Source: Bradyrhizobium sp. AUGA SZCCT0158
Lineage (GTDB): Bacteria; Pseudomonadota; Alphaproteobacteria; Rhizobiales; Xanthobacteraceae
Direction of reading: 5' to 3'
NCBI RefSeq assembly: GCF_018130065.1
Contig: NZ_JAFCME010000010.1
Location: forward strand, 62,001-126,000
Length of the DNA stretch: 64,000 nucleotides
A program made the translations under genes and the position numbers. Position 1 is the stretch's first letter; every line of letters begins with the position of its first letter. Shown piece after piece: positions 26,211 to 34,192 of the stretch. Under the pieces are notes generated by a model. The model was not told the DNA's origin, did not search any database, and saw only the letters and a list, made by a program, of their open reading frames with translations.

Positions 26211-26284
26211 TGGAATCGTGCTCCGATTTTTATTATGCTGACGGAGTAGAGCACAAAAAAGCGGTGGCCCGAAGGCGCAAGCGG

Positions 26285-26671
26285 CTAGTTGGTGACGATC
26301 TTGGCGATGCAGAGCAGTATGACGAGGGCGAGGAACAGCAGGTCGATATAGGCCTTGATCTCGCCGGCGTGGCGAAGCCCGCTGACCTCGGAGACGATCT
26401 GCTTGCGCGAGGCCGCGGCGGCCGCGGCCGCGCTCGGCCCCTCGGCGGCGACCTTGGCCAGACGCCGCGCCTCGATCTCCAATCGCTCAATGCGCTGGAA
26501 GAAATAGAACGAACGCAGCGCCGAGGCCGCGTGCATGGCGGCATAAACCAGCACGAGGATCGCCACCACCGCGCGCTGCGGATATTTGTCCAGGAAGTTA
26601 AGGGCGAAGTAGACCAGCGCCAGGAACACGAAGTTGGAGACGAATCGATAGGCGTAGCCCAAGAAAACCAT
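26285..26671 (-). CDS. Small membrane protein, unknown function
   Basis: 128 residues. Three hydrophobic segments (about 5-25, 33-52 and 108-126) flank a helical stretch with IERLEIEARRLAKVA and an Ala-rich run. It is a conserved hypothetical type. The gene ends 75 bases before the aminotransferase start on the same strand, so the two could be co-transcribed. Confidence 0.7.
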   Translation of the reverse strand: MVFLGYAYRFVSNFVFLALVYFALNFLDKYPQRAVVAILVLVYAAMHAASALRSFYFFQRIERLEIEARRLAKVAAEGPSAAAAAAASRKQIVSEVSGLRHAGEIKAYIDLLFLALVILLCIAKIVTN

Positions 26672-26880
26672 TCACGTGCTCCGGATGGATTTGGAAGTGC
26701 CGAATTGCGGTCCTCGGACCGGGTAGCCGGCGATGCCCTGTTGTTTTACGCGAACGGTGTAACAGCAAGGCTACTTCCGCCTGCCCTGGCGATTTCCAAC
26801 TGTTTCGCCCCTGCGGCGCTGCGAAGAATCACGCTGATCTCACCGAATCGATTGGGTCGGGCCCAAACTGCACGATTTTG

Positions 26881-26965
26881 TGGTGCGCTCGGAGGGACTC
26901 GAACCCCCACGATTTTACTCACTGCCACCTCAAGGCAGCGCGTCTACCAATTCCGCCACGAGCGC
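26881..26965 (-). tRNA. tRNA-Leu (GAG)
   Basis: 85 nucleotides including an encoded CCA. The acceptor stem GCGCTCG / CGAGCGC is perfect; the D-loop has GGCGGAATTGGTAGACGC; the anticodon arm is CTGCC-TTGAGGT-GGCAG, giving anticodon GAG (plus-strand CTC at 26929-26931); the long variable arm is of class II, as in leucine tRNAs; and the T-arm has GGTTCGAGTCC. Confidence 0.97.
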
Positions 26966-27063
26966 TTGGGATACCGGCTGGAAGGATTTAAGGCCTGCCG
27001 GATCAACGGCGCCGATGTAACAAATCAGAGATGGAGGGACAAGGCGGTTTTGCGACCGAATAA

Positions 27064-27306
27064 CTACCTAACACCCGGTAATTTCGGCAGCATTTGCTTG
27101 ACTTCGACCGCAATCCGGTTGCGATCGACCAGGACCACGCCGGAAGCCACCGGAAGGTTGTTGGCGAGGATCTTGACCTCGTCCGCCTCGGTGGCGTCCA
27201 GTTCGATGATGGCGCCGCGGGACAGCCGCATCACCTGGTGGATAGGCATCGTGGTGGTGCCGAGCACCACCATGAGATCGACGCTGACTTTATCGAGAGT
27301 GGCCAC
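27064..27306 (-). CDS. fliN: FliN-like single SpoA-domain protein
   Basis: 80 residues, entirely one FliN/FliM C-terminal (SpoA) domain: LDKVSVDLMVVLGTTTMPI, VMRLSRGAIIELD, and DRNRIAVEV. In the flagellar C-ring FliN forms the lower switch ring with FliM. Usual FliN has an N-terminal extension of 30-60 residues that is missing here. No other flagellar gene is in the window, so this could be a second or orphan FliN. Confidence 0.8.
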   Translation of the reverse strand: MATLDKVSVDLMVVLGTTTMPIHQVMRLSRGAIIELDATEADEVKILANNLPVASGVVLVDRNRIAVEVKQMLPKLPGVR

Positions 27307-27380
27307 TACGAAACCGCCAAACTTGGACTAGATCTTGGACAAAATTGGGTGGTTTCACCTGACCACGTTATGGTTAGCCA

Positions 27381-28106
27381 ATGGTTAATGACCGCCAAAG
27401 CCTTGATTTGACGACATTCGCGCAAGCCCCCGATGGCAGCGATGTCGAATGGCGGATTGCGGCCAAAACGGTGCCCTACCCTGACGCCGTGGCTGAAATG
27501 GAGATGCGGGCGGCCGCGATCGCGGACGGGCAAGCGCCCGAACTGGTGTGGCTGCTGGAACATCCGCCGCTGTACACCTCCGGAACCAGCGGCAAGGCCG
27601 GCGATCTGCTGGACCCGCGGTTTCCGATGTATGAGACCGGGCGCGGCGGCCAGCTCACCTATCACGGCCCCGGCCAGCGGGTGGCCTATGTGATGCTCGA
27701 TTTGAAGCGCCGGCGGCCGGACGTGCGGGCCTATGTCGCCGGTCTGGAGGAATGGATCATCCGCACGCTCGCCGCCTTCAACGTGCGCGGCGAACGCCGC
27801 GAGGACCGCGTCGGGGTTTGGGTTGCCAGGCCGGACAAGGGACCCGTCCATGAGGACAAGATCGCGGCGATCGGCGTGCGGCTGCGGCGCTGGGTCTCGT
27901 TCCACGGCATCGCCATCAATGTCGAGCCGGAGCTGTCGCATTTTTCCGCGATCATCCCCTGCGGCGTCGCCGATGCCAGGTACGGCGTCACCTCGCTGGT
28001 CGATCTCGGCCTGCCCGTGACGATGGAAGACGTCGACGTCGCGCTCCGGCAGGCCTTTGAGGACGTGTTCGGCGCGACCAAAGCCCGCCTGCCGGAAGCG
28101 ATCTAG
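27381..28106 (+). CDS. lipB: Octanoyltransferase LipB
   Basis: 241 residues, full length. It moves octanoyl from acyl carrier protein to lipoyl domains. The family signature is present: [13 protein letters not shown] (88-99), the catalytic Lys160 in DKIAAIGV, and the catalytic Cys194 in IPCGV. lipA is not adjacent. It is divergent from the FliN-like gene by 74 bases and convergent with the tautomerase gene across a family-1 repeat. Confidence 0.95.
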   Translation: MVNDRQSLDLTTFAQAPDGSDVEWRIAAKTVPYPDAVAEMEMRAAAIADGQAPELVWLLEHPPLYTSGTSGKAGDLLDPRFPMYETGRGGQLTYHGPGQRVAYVMLDLKRRRPDVRAYVAGLEEWIIRTLAAFNVRGERREDRVGVWVARPDKGPVHEDKIAAIGVRLRRWVSFHGIAINVEPELSHFSAIIPCGVADARYGVTSLVDLGLPVTMEDVDVALRQAFEDVFGATKARLPEAI

Positions 28107-28118
28107 GAGAGGCTTTTA

Positions 28119-28170
28119 TTTTGATGCGTTTTCTTCACGCGAACCGGTACCCACTTCGTTCGAAAACGCT
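28119..28170 (-). repeat. Palindromic intergenic repeat, family 1, copy 3
   Basis: TTTTGATGCGTTTTCTTCAC, then GCGAACCGGTACCC and GAAAACGCT. It has the same orientation as copy 2 and opposite to copy 1. It lies between the convergent lipB and tautomerase genes. Confidence 0.8.
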
Positions 28171-28176
28171 ATGGGT

Positions 28177-28605
28177 TCACGCCGCCTCTTGCTGCGGCGG
28201 CACCTCCAGCTTGCCCGCGATGTAGCGCCGCTCCTGTGTCAGGCCGCCGAATCCGTACGCATCGCCCTTGACCTCGTCGACATGCGCGTAGCTCTCGTGG
28301 TGCAGCGGCCCGAGCAGTTCGCCCATGCGCTGGAACACCGCGGCCAGATAAGCGGCCTTCTCGTCCTTGGTGTTGGTGCCCTCGCTGACATGGACGTCGA
28401 GCCAGAAACTGGCGAGGCTCTGTTCGGCCAGCGACTTCCCACCGGCGAACCAGTCCGCGGCATCGACCGCGCGGACGATCACCGCGGTGACCCTGGGATC
28501 CTTGCGCAGGATTTTTGCGGTCAGATCGCTGACGGCGGAAGCGATTTCGGCCTTTAATGAAGGCGCCTTGCGGAAGCTCGAATAAGTGACGGTGATCAGC
28601 GGCAT
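28177..28605 (-). CDS. Tautomerase-family protein, module 1
   Basis: 142 residues from the ATG at 28605, chosen because removal of Met exposes the catalytic Pro1 (MPLITVTYSSF). The length is about twice a 4-oxalocrotonate tautomerase monomer, suggesting two fused beta-alpha-beta units. It is a cytoplasmic tautomerase or dehalogenase-like enzyme of unknown substrate. It is divergent from a LysR gene 106 bases away; a second, paralogous pair lies at 49.6-51.0 kb. Confidence 0.8.
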   Translation of the reverse strand: MPLITVTYSSFRKAPSLKAEIASAVSDLTAKILRKDPRVTAVIVRAVDAADWFAGGKSLAEQSLASFWLDVHVSEGTNTKDEKAAYLAAVFQRMGELLGPLHHESYAHVDEVKGDAYGFGGLTQERRYIAGKLEVPPQQEAA

Positions 28606-28669
28606 GATGGTTCTCCGTGGTGTCGTTTGCGTTCCCCACACCTAGACCTGTCAGCATCATTTTGGTATC

Positions 28670-28711
28670 TTATCTATGTTCATAACAGTGATAACTATTA
28701 GTGATGATGCC
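28670..28711. promoter_or_regulatory. Divergent LysR/tautomerase control region
   Basis: The AT-rich spacer holds the dyad TTATC-N15-GATAA (28670-28694) and a repeated AGTGAT. It is of the size and position expected for a LysR-type binding site controlling the divergent tautomerase gene. Confidence 0.4.
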
Positions 28712-29578
28712 ATGGCCACGCTGGATATCGACACCGTTCAGGCCTTCCTGCTGGTCGCCGAACTGCAGAGTTTTACCCGCGCTGCCGAGGCGCTCGGCAC
28801 CACGCAGGCTGCGGTCAGCCTGAAGCTGCAGCGGCTGGAAGGTGTGCTCGGCAAGCGGCTGGTCGAGCGCTCGCCGCGCGCGGTGACCTTGACCGCCAAC
28901 GGCACGGCATTCCTGCACCATGCCCGCGTCCTGATGGAGGCGCATGACCGCGCGCTGTCGGGCGAAAAGCCGGCGCGGCAGCAATTGTCGCTCGGCATCA
29001 GCGATCACGCCGCCGGCCCCGAACTGGTGCCGCTGCTGGAGCGGCTCCATGCGATGTCCTCGCAGATGTCGCTGGCGGTAACGATCGGCTTTTCGCGGGC
29101 GATGCTCGATGCCTACGATTCCGGCGAACTAGATGCCGTGGTGGTGCGGCAGGAAGGCAGCCGCCGCGGCGGCGAGCAGCTGACCGAGGATGAATTCGGC
29201 TGGTTCGCCGCGCCGCGCTTCGTCTGGCCGCACGGTGACGCCCTGCAACTGGCGACGCTGGCACCGCCCTGCGGCGTCCGCGCCATCGCCGTCCGCGCGC
29301 TCGACAAGGCCGGCATCCCCTGGATCGAAGCCTTTGTCGGCGGCGGCGTCACGGCGGTGGTCGCGGCGGCCCAAGCCGGATTGGCAGTCGCGCCACTGGC
29401 CCGGAGGATCGCGCCGGCTGGGCTGGTCGACATCGGAATAGCACAGAACCTGCCGGCACTTGGCGCATCGAAGGTGATGTTACACTCGAAGGTCAGCGAC
29501 CCGGCAAAGCTCGCCGCGCTGCGGACATTGGCGGCGACGTTTCGCGGTGTGGTTACGGTTTCCCGCGCAAGCACTTAA
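28712..29578 (+). CDS. LysR-family regulator, module 1
   Basis: About 288 residues from the ATG at 28712 (MATLDIDTVQAF); an in-frame ATG 12 codons upstream lies in the AT-rich operator region and is less likely. The winged helix-turn-helix (about 4-62) has the LysR pattern SFTRAAEALGTTQAAVSLKL. The C-terminal effector domain (about 90-285) is of the PBP2 type. It probably controls the divergent tautomerase gene. It is highly similar throughout to the LysR at 50093-50950. Confidence 0.88.
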   Translation: MATLDIDTVQAFLLVAELQSFTRAAEALGTTQAAVSLKLQRLEGVLGKRLVERSPRAVTLTANGTAFLHHARVLMEAHDRALSGEKPARQQLSLGISDHAAGPELVPLLERLHAMSSQMSLAVTIGFSRAMLDAYDSGELDAVVVRQEGSRRGGEQLTEDEFGWFAAPRFVWPHGDALQLATLAPPCGVRAIAVRALDKAGIPWIEAFVGGGVTAVVAAAQAGLAVAPLARRIAPAGLVDIGIAQNLPALGASKVMLHSKVSDPAKLAALRTLAATFRGVVTVSRAST

Positions 29579-29591
29579 GTATCCGCGCATT

Positions 29592-31025
29592 TTACAAGAT
29601 CGCGTCGAACGCGCTGCGCAGCGTTTCGTGGCGGAACTTGAATCCGTTCATCAGGGCCTTGTTCGGCAGCACCCTCTGCCCGCCGAGCAGAAGCTCATTG
29701 GCAAAATCGCCGCCGACCCAACGCAGCAATGCATCCGGAATCCGGAACACGGCCGGACGATGCAGCCGCCGGCTGAGTTCTTCGGTGAACTTCAGATTGG
29801 TGACCGGGATCGGCGCGGTGGCGTTGATCGGCCCTGAGATGCCGGGGCTGGCGATCACATGGGCGATCAGGCGCACGAGATCGTCGCGCTCGATCCACGA
29901 CATCCATTGCTTGCCTGATCCTAGCGGTCCGCCGAGACCGAACTCGAACGGCGTCAGCATGCGCGTGATGAAGCCGCCATCGGTTCCGATCACGAGGCCG
30001 ATTCGCAGATAGGCTACACGCACGCCATGTTCGGCCGCCGGGCTCGCCGCACGCTCCCAGGCGTCGCACAATTCATGGCTGAAGCAGGCGTGGGATTTGG
30101 CGGACTCGGTCAGCACCTGATCCTGCCACAGACCGTACCAGCCGATCGCGGAGCCGGAGACCAAAACCTTTGGCTTGCGTTCGAGACGGCCAATCAAATC
30201 AACGACATCGCCGGTCATCTGAATCCGGGATTCGAGGATCTTGCGGCGCTTTGTCTCCGTCCACAGACCGTTGCCGATCGGCTCTCCGGCGAGATTGACG
30301 ATGGTGTCGATTTTGGCATCCGCTGGAATCTGGTCGAGGCTCGTGATCAGGGTGATCGGCGGCGACAGTTCCGCTTTCGCGGGGTTACGGACCAGCGCAA
30401 TCACCTGATGACCTGACGCGGTCAAGCTTGCGACCAGACGGCTGCCGATGAAACCGGTGGCGCCGGTAACGAGCACGGTCTGGCTATCAGGCAATTTCTC
30501 CACGAGGCCGGCCGCAGGCGCGCTTGTCATCCGTCCGAGACGCCGGGCCGCGGTAAAATCCCGCAATCCGCACAGCGCCGCGCCGACGGCGGCCGCCGCG
30601 GCGATAATGCTGAGCCACCCCGTATAAGCCGACTTGACCCCGGTCGGCTGCATCGCCCAGTCGATCAGAACCGGCAGCAGCAGCACCAGGATGGCGCCGT
30701 AATTGATCGCCAGCAGCGTATGGTTGATGCGCTCGCTGGCCGGCAGCTTCCGGCTCATGTCCTCTTCGACGAAATCCAGTAGCGTGATGACGACTTCCGC
30801 CACCAGCACCGCGATGATCAGCATCGCAAGGATGCCGTAGACTTCCAGCCAGCCGAGCACCAGGAACAGGAATGCATACATCATGTTGCGCACGCCATGG
30901 AGCTGCAACTCGTAGCGCTGCGACGGGCGCCAGGCCAGCCGCTCGGTCAGCTCATGGTGATAGAACGTGTCGAACACGCCCATTGCGATCTGAACGGCAA
31001 TCAGGATCCATAGCAACGACGTCAT
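29592..31025 (-). CDS. TIGR01777-type epimerase fused to an N-terminal membrane domain
   Basis: 477 residues. The first 160 form a membrane domain with four or five hydrophobic segments. Residues about 178-477 are an extended-SDR epimerase: VLVTGATGFIGSRLV (NAD(P)-binding glycines), IVNLAGEPI, and GWYG with the catalytic Tyr. The usual YfcH-like protein is about 300 residues, so the membrane part is an extra domain. The start overlaps the DUF4166 stop by ATGA, showing translational coupling. The substrate is unknown. Confidence 0.85.
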   Translation of the reverse strand: MTSLLWILIAVQIAMGVFDTFYHHELTERLAWRPSQRYELQLHGVRNMMYAFLFLVLGWLEVYGILAMLIIAVLVAEVVITLLDFVEEDMSRKLPASERINHTLLAINYGAILVLLLPVLIDWAMQPTGVKSAYTGWLSIIAAAAAVGAALCGLRDFTAARRLGRMTSAPAAGLVEKLPDSQTVLVTGATGFIGSRLVASLTASGHQVIALVRNPAKAELSPPITLITSLDQIPADAKIDTIVNLAGEPIGNGLWTETKRRKILESRIQMTGDVVDLIGRLERKPKVLVSGSAIGWYGLWQDQVLTESAKSHACFSHELCDAWERAASPAAEHGVRVAYLRIGLVIGTDGGFITRMLTPFEFGLGGPLGSGKQWMSWIERDDLVRLIAHVIASPGISGPINATAPIPVTNLKFTEELSRRLHRPAVFRIPDALLRWVGGDFANELLLGGQRVLPNKALMNGFKFRHETLRSAFDAIL

Positions 31026-31703
31026 GATGCGGCCTCCCGGAACACGGCGGACTGGCGAATGAGCCTGCCAAAACGCGGATGGACGATATCGAGCGTGAAA
31101 CGGAACGTGCCGCCGCCGAGATCGGCATGGATCACGGTGATGTCGCCGGGCGTCAGCCAGGGCGAGAGCGCCAGCCGCAGCGGCCCGATCTGCAGGGCAT
31201 AGCCGACGCTGCGAAACACCAGCGCTTCATGCTCGACGAAGATCCGCAGCGCCATGCTGATGCCGTGGCCGACATATTCCTCGAGCCCGGTCGGCCCGGC
31301 GAAGCGCTTCGAGGAATGGATGACTTGCGGAAATCCGTGTGAGCGGGCGCAGATGCGGGTCCAGATCTGGCCGCCGCTTGCCGCGTCCTCCGTCACCGTC
31401 ACGACCATCGGAACGCCGGTCTCGGACCCGGTCGGCAGCGGCCCGCCGACCAGCCGCGCCAGCTGCGCCATCCACCAGCCGATCCGGCTGAACCAGGCCT
31501 CCTCGACCTCGCCGACATAGACGACCGTGGCACCGTCGACATGGCGCTTGGAAAACCGCCGCCAGACCGCCAGCGGCAATCGCCCCCAATCGGCGTCGGA
31601 CAGCAGCGCGTGGAACCTGTCATCGTCGAGCAGTAGGTCGCTGGAAGGTTTTTTCGAAACGACTGGACGCTGGAAAGCTTGAGATCCTGATCGCTGACGC
31701 CAT
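31022..31703 (-). CDS. DUF4166 protein with apparent frameshift near the 5' end
   Basis: The long frame (31022-31579 and open further upstream) encodes the DUF4166 domain, with FHALLSDADWGRLP, GPTGLEEYVGHGISMAL and a C-terminal HPRFGRLIRQ. No ATG exists in this frame; the first in-frame start is TTG at 31579, inside the domain. The only start with a good ribosome site (AGGAG, 6 bases before the ATG at 31703) is one frame off. It joins the domain if one base of the A6 run (31639-31644) is removed. Function unknown; coupled to the epimerase downstream. Confidence 0.7.
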
Positions 31704-31740
31704 CGAACGCTCCTGCTACTCTCCCGCCTCGCCCTACGCG

Positions 31741-32298
31741 CTATTTGGTTTTTCCCATCGGCAGGAAGCTGACGATCTTTTCGCCGAGCTTGATCAGGGC
31801 GACCAATCTCGGCCGCGGCACCTTCAGCATCTGCATGTACCAGCGGTCGACCAGCTCGGTGAATTCCAGCATCTCCCTCAGCCGCTTGCTCGCGACCTCG
31901 CTGATGGTCGGATCATCGGCGGCATCGGAAACGCAGGCGCGCAGCGCATCGACCGCGGGGTCGATCTCGCGCTCCTTGCGACGGGACGCGATCCGCGCCG
32001 CCACTTCCCAGATGTCGGTCTCCGCCTCGTAATGATCGCGGCGGTCGCCGAGGATCGGCACCCGGCGGATCAGGTTCCAGGACAGCAGCTCCTTGATGGA
32101 GTTAGAGACGTTGGACCTGGCCATGCCGAGTGTCTCGGCGATATCCTCGGCCGTCATCGGCGCCTCGGCGAGGTACAGCAGGCCGTGGATCTGGCTGACC
32201 GAGCGGTTGACGCCCCACTCGTCCCCCATGTCACCCCAGTGCAGGATGAACCGCTCGACGGCGGCCGGGAGTTTCTTCTTTTCCGTTGTTTCTGTCAT
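31741..32298 (-). CDS. GbsR/MarR-family regulator
   Basis: About 185 residues from the ATG at 32298 (MTETTEKKKLPAAVER); MSDISV at 32316 is an alternative. The GbsR-type layout is present: FILHWGDMGDEWGVNRSVSQ, a winged helix with MTAEDIAETLGMARSNVSNS, and GDRRDHYEAE in the wing. It lies 37 bases upstream of the DUF4166-epimerase pair on the same strand and probably heads that operon. A perfect palindrome overlaps its start codon, suggesting autoregulation. Confidence 0.88.
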   Translation of the reverse strand: MTETTEKKKLPAAVERFILHWGDMGDEWGVNRSVSQIHGLLYLAEAPMTAEDIAETLGMARSNVSNSIKELLSWNLIRRVPILGDRRDHYEAETDIWEVAARIASRRKEREIDPAVDALRACVSDAADDPTISEVASKRLREMLEFTELVDRWYMQMLKVPRPRLVALIKLGEKIVSFLPMGKTK

Positions 32299-32321
32299 GA
32301 CAGAAATATCAGACATTTCTG
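32289..32321. promoter_or_regulatory. Palindrome over the GbsR start codon
   Basis: TTTCTGTCATGACAGAAA (32289-32306) is a perfect 18-bp palindrome centred on the start codon. A further half-site ATTTCTG (32315-32321) follows. The ACAGAAAT half-site also forms the 13-bp inverted repeat at 13969-14008. It is a likely autoregulatory operator. Confidence 0.65.
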
Positions 32322-32496
32322 GACAGACGTCAAGACCCTCCACGCGAGTAACGGGCCACCATCTGTCCGCGGCGTGCCGCACGTTCCCGAACGTGCCCTG
32401 ACCGATCGCGCCCGAGCTAAAATGTCCCTAAAACTTGTCCATTGCCCGGAACCATCCGGCACCCCGCGCGTTTCGGCCACTAGGTTAGGGGTTTAG

Positions 32497-34020
32497 ATGT
32501 CCGAAATAGACCAACGACAGCAGCGGAATCTGTTCGAGAGCGAACGCAGTTTCCGGCTTCTGGTGGAGGGGGTTGCCGACTACGCGCTGTACATGCTCGA
32601 TCCCACCGGCATCATCACCAGCTGGAACATCGGCGGTCAGCGCATCAAAGGCTATTCGCCGGCGGAGATCCTGGGCCGGCACTTCTCCTGTTTCTACACC
32701 GAGCCCGACCGCGCCAACGGCAAGCCAACGCGCGCGTTGCGCATCGCGCGCGAAACCGGCCGCTATGAGGAGGACGGCTGGCGCGTCCGCAAGGACGGCA
32801 CCTTCTTCTGGGCGAGCGTGGTGATCGACCCGATCTACGAGGATGGCCGGCTGGTCGGCTTTGCCAAGATTACCCGCGACATCACCGAACGCCGCGAGGC
32901 CCAGCTCAAGCTCGATCAGATGCAGGCGCAGCTGGCGGAATCGCAGAAGCTGGACGCGCTCGGCCAGCTCACCGGCGGCGTGGCGCACGATTTCAACAAT
33001 CTCCTGATGATCGTCAGCGGCAGCCTTCATACGCTCAGGAAGGGCGTCTCCGACGATCCCAAAATGCAGCGCGCACTGGCCGCTATCGACGGGGCGACAA
33101 AGCGCGGCGCAGCCCTAACCAGCCAGTTGCTGACATTCGCCAGGCGGCAAAGCGTCAATCCGCAAACGGTCGATGTCACCGAAAGAATCAAGTCGGTGCG
33201 CGATGTTCTCCACACCGGCGTCGGCGGCACGGTGACACTGCAATTCGACCTCGACCGCATCGTCTGGCCGGTCATGGTCGATATCACCGAACTCGAGACC
33301 GCGCTGGTCAATCTCGTGATCAACGCGCGCGACGCCATGCCCGACGGAGGAATCATCAAGATCGCTGCCGACAACACCAGGCTGATCGAGGAAGCTCATA
33401 GCGGCGACTATGTCGCCATCTCCGTGACGGATACCGGCACCGGCATCGCGCCTGACGTGCTGAGCAAGATATTCGATCCGTTTTTTACGACCAAACCGAT
33501 CGGCAAGGGCACCGGACTGGGTCTTTCGCAGGTGCACGGTTTCATCCATCAGGCCGGCGGAACGGTCAAGGTTGCCAGCGAACTCGGCAAGGGTACGAAG
33601 ATCACCATTCTGCTGCCGCGACAGCATGGCGGTCTGCCGGTTGACGAGGTCAGCGTCGTCGAATCCGGTGGAAGCGGCACCGTGCTGCTGGTCGACGACA
33701 ATCCGGAAGTCGCCGCGGTCAGCACCAGCCTGCTCGAACAACTCGGCTACACCGTCCGCAGGGTAGAGAATGCCGAGGCCGCCCTGCGCGAGATCGAGCA
33801 CGACGGGATCGACCTCGTATTCACCGACATCGTGATGCCGGGCAAACTGGACGGCCTCGGTCTGGCTCGCCGCCTCAAGGCGATGCGGCCCCAGCTGCCG
33901 ATTCTGCTGGCGACCGGCTATAGCGATGCCGCCTTGAACGTGCGCGGCGATTTTCCCATCCTTCGCAAGCCCTATGAGATCCATCAATTGAGCCAGGCGA
34001 TCGCAAAATTGCCGCGGTGA
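32497..34020 (+). CDS. Hybrid histidine kinase (PAS-HisKA-HATPase-receiver)
   Basis: 507 residues, no membrane segment. One PAS domain (about 15-140, with MLDPTGIITSWNIGGQRIKG), HisKA with His164 in GGVAHDFNNLL, an HATPase domain (DTGTGIAP, GKGTGLGLSQ), and a C-terminal receiver (about 390-507) with LLVDDN and the phosphoacceptor Asp444 in FTDIVMPG. It is a cytoplasmic sensor; the signal and the output regulator are unknown. The neighbouring GGDEF gene may share signals. Confidence 0.92.
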   Translation: MSEIDQRQQRNLFESERSFRLLVEGVADYALYMLDPTGIITSWNIGGQRIKGYSPAEILGRHFSCFYTEPDRANGKPTRALRIARETGRYEEDGWRVRKDGTFFWASVVIDPIYEDGRLVGFAKITRDITERREAQLKLDQMQAQLAESQKLDALGQLTGGVAHDFNNLLMIVSGSLHTLRKGVSDDPKMQRALAAIDGATKRGAALTSQLLTFARRQSVNPQTVDVTERIKSVRDVLHTGVGGTVTLQFDLDRIVWPVMVDITELETALVNLVINARDAMPDGGIIKIAADNTRLIEEAHSGDYVAISVTDTGTGIAPDVLSKIFDPFFTTKPIGKGTGLGLSQVHGFIHQAGGTVKVASELGKGTKITILLPRQHGGLPVDEVSVVESGGSGTVLLVDDNPEVAAVSTSLLEQLGYTVRRVENAEAALREIEHDGIDLVFTDIVMPGKLDGLGLARRLKAMRPQLPILLATGYSDAALNVRGDFPILRKPYEIHQLSQAIAKLPR

Positions 34021-34192
34021 CCGGCGGGCCGCGCCGTCCCGGTTCCACCGGCATCCCGGCCGAAATGCCGGCTTCTCCGTTGTTTTCCTGACCGGCTTAT
34101 TAACCGCATCGCCACCTATTGGCCGCTAGATTCCGGCCACGCATTTAGCTTGCCGGTCAGAATGATTTGGCACTCCCCCATCAAGGCGGAAG

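Noticed and set aside
26881..26965. Integration site at the tRNA-Leu gene
   Set aside because: No repeat of the tRNA 3' end and no integrase within reach.
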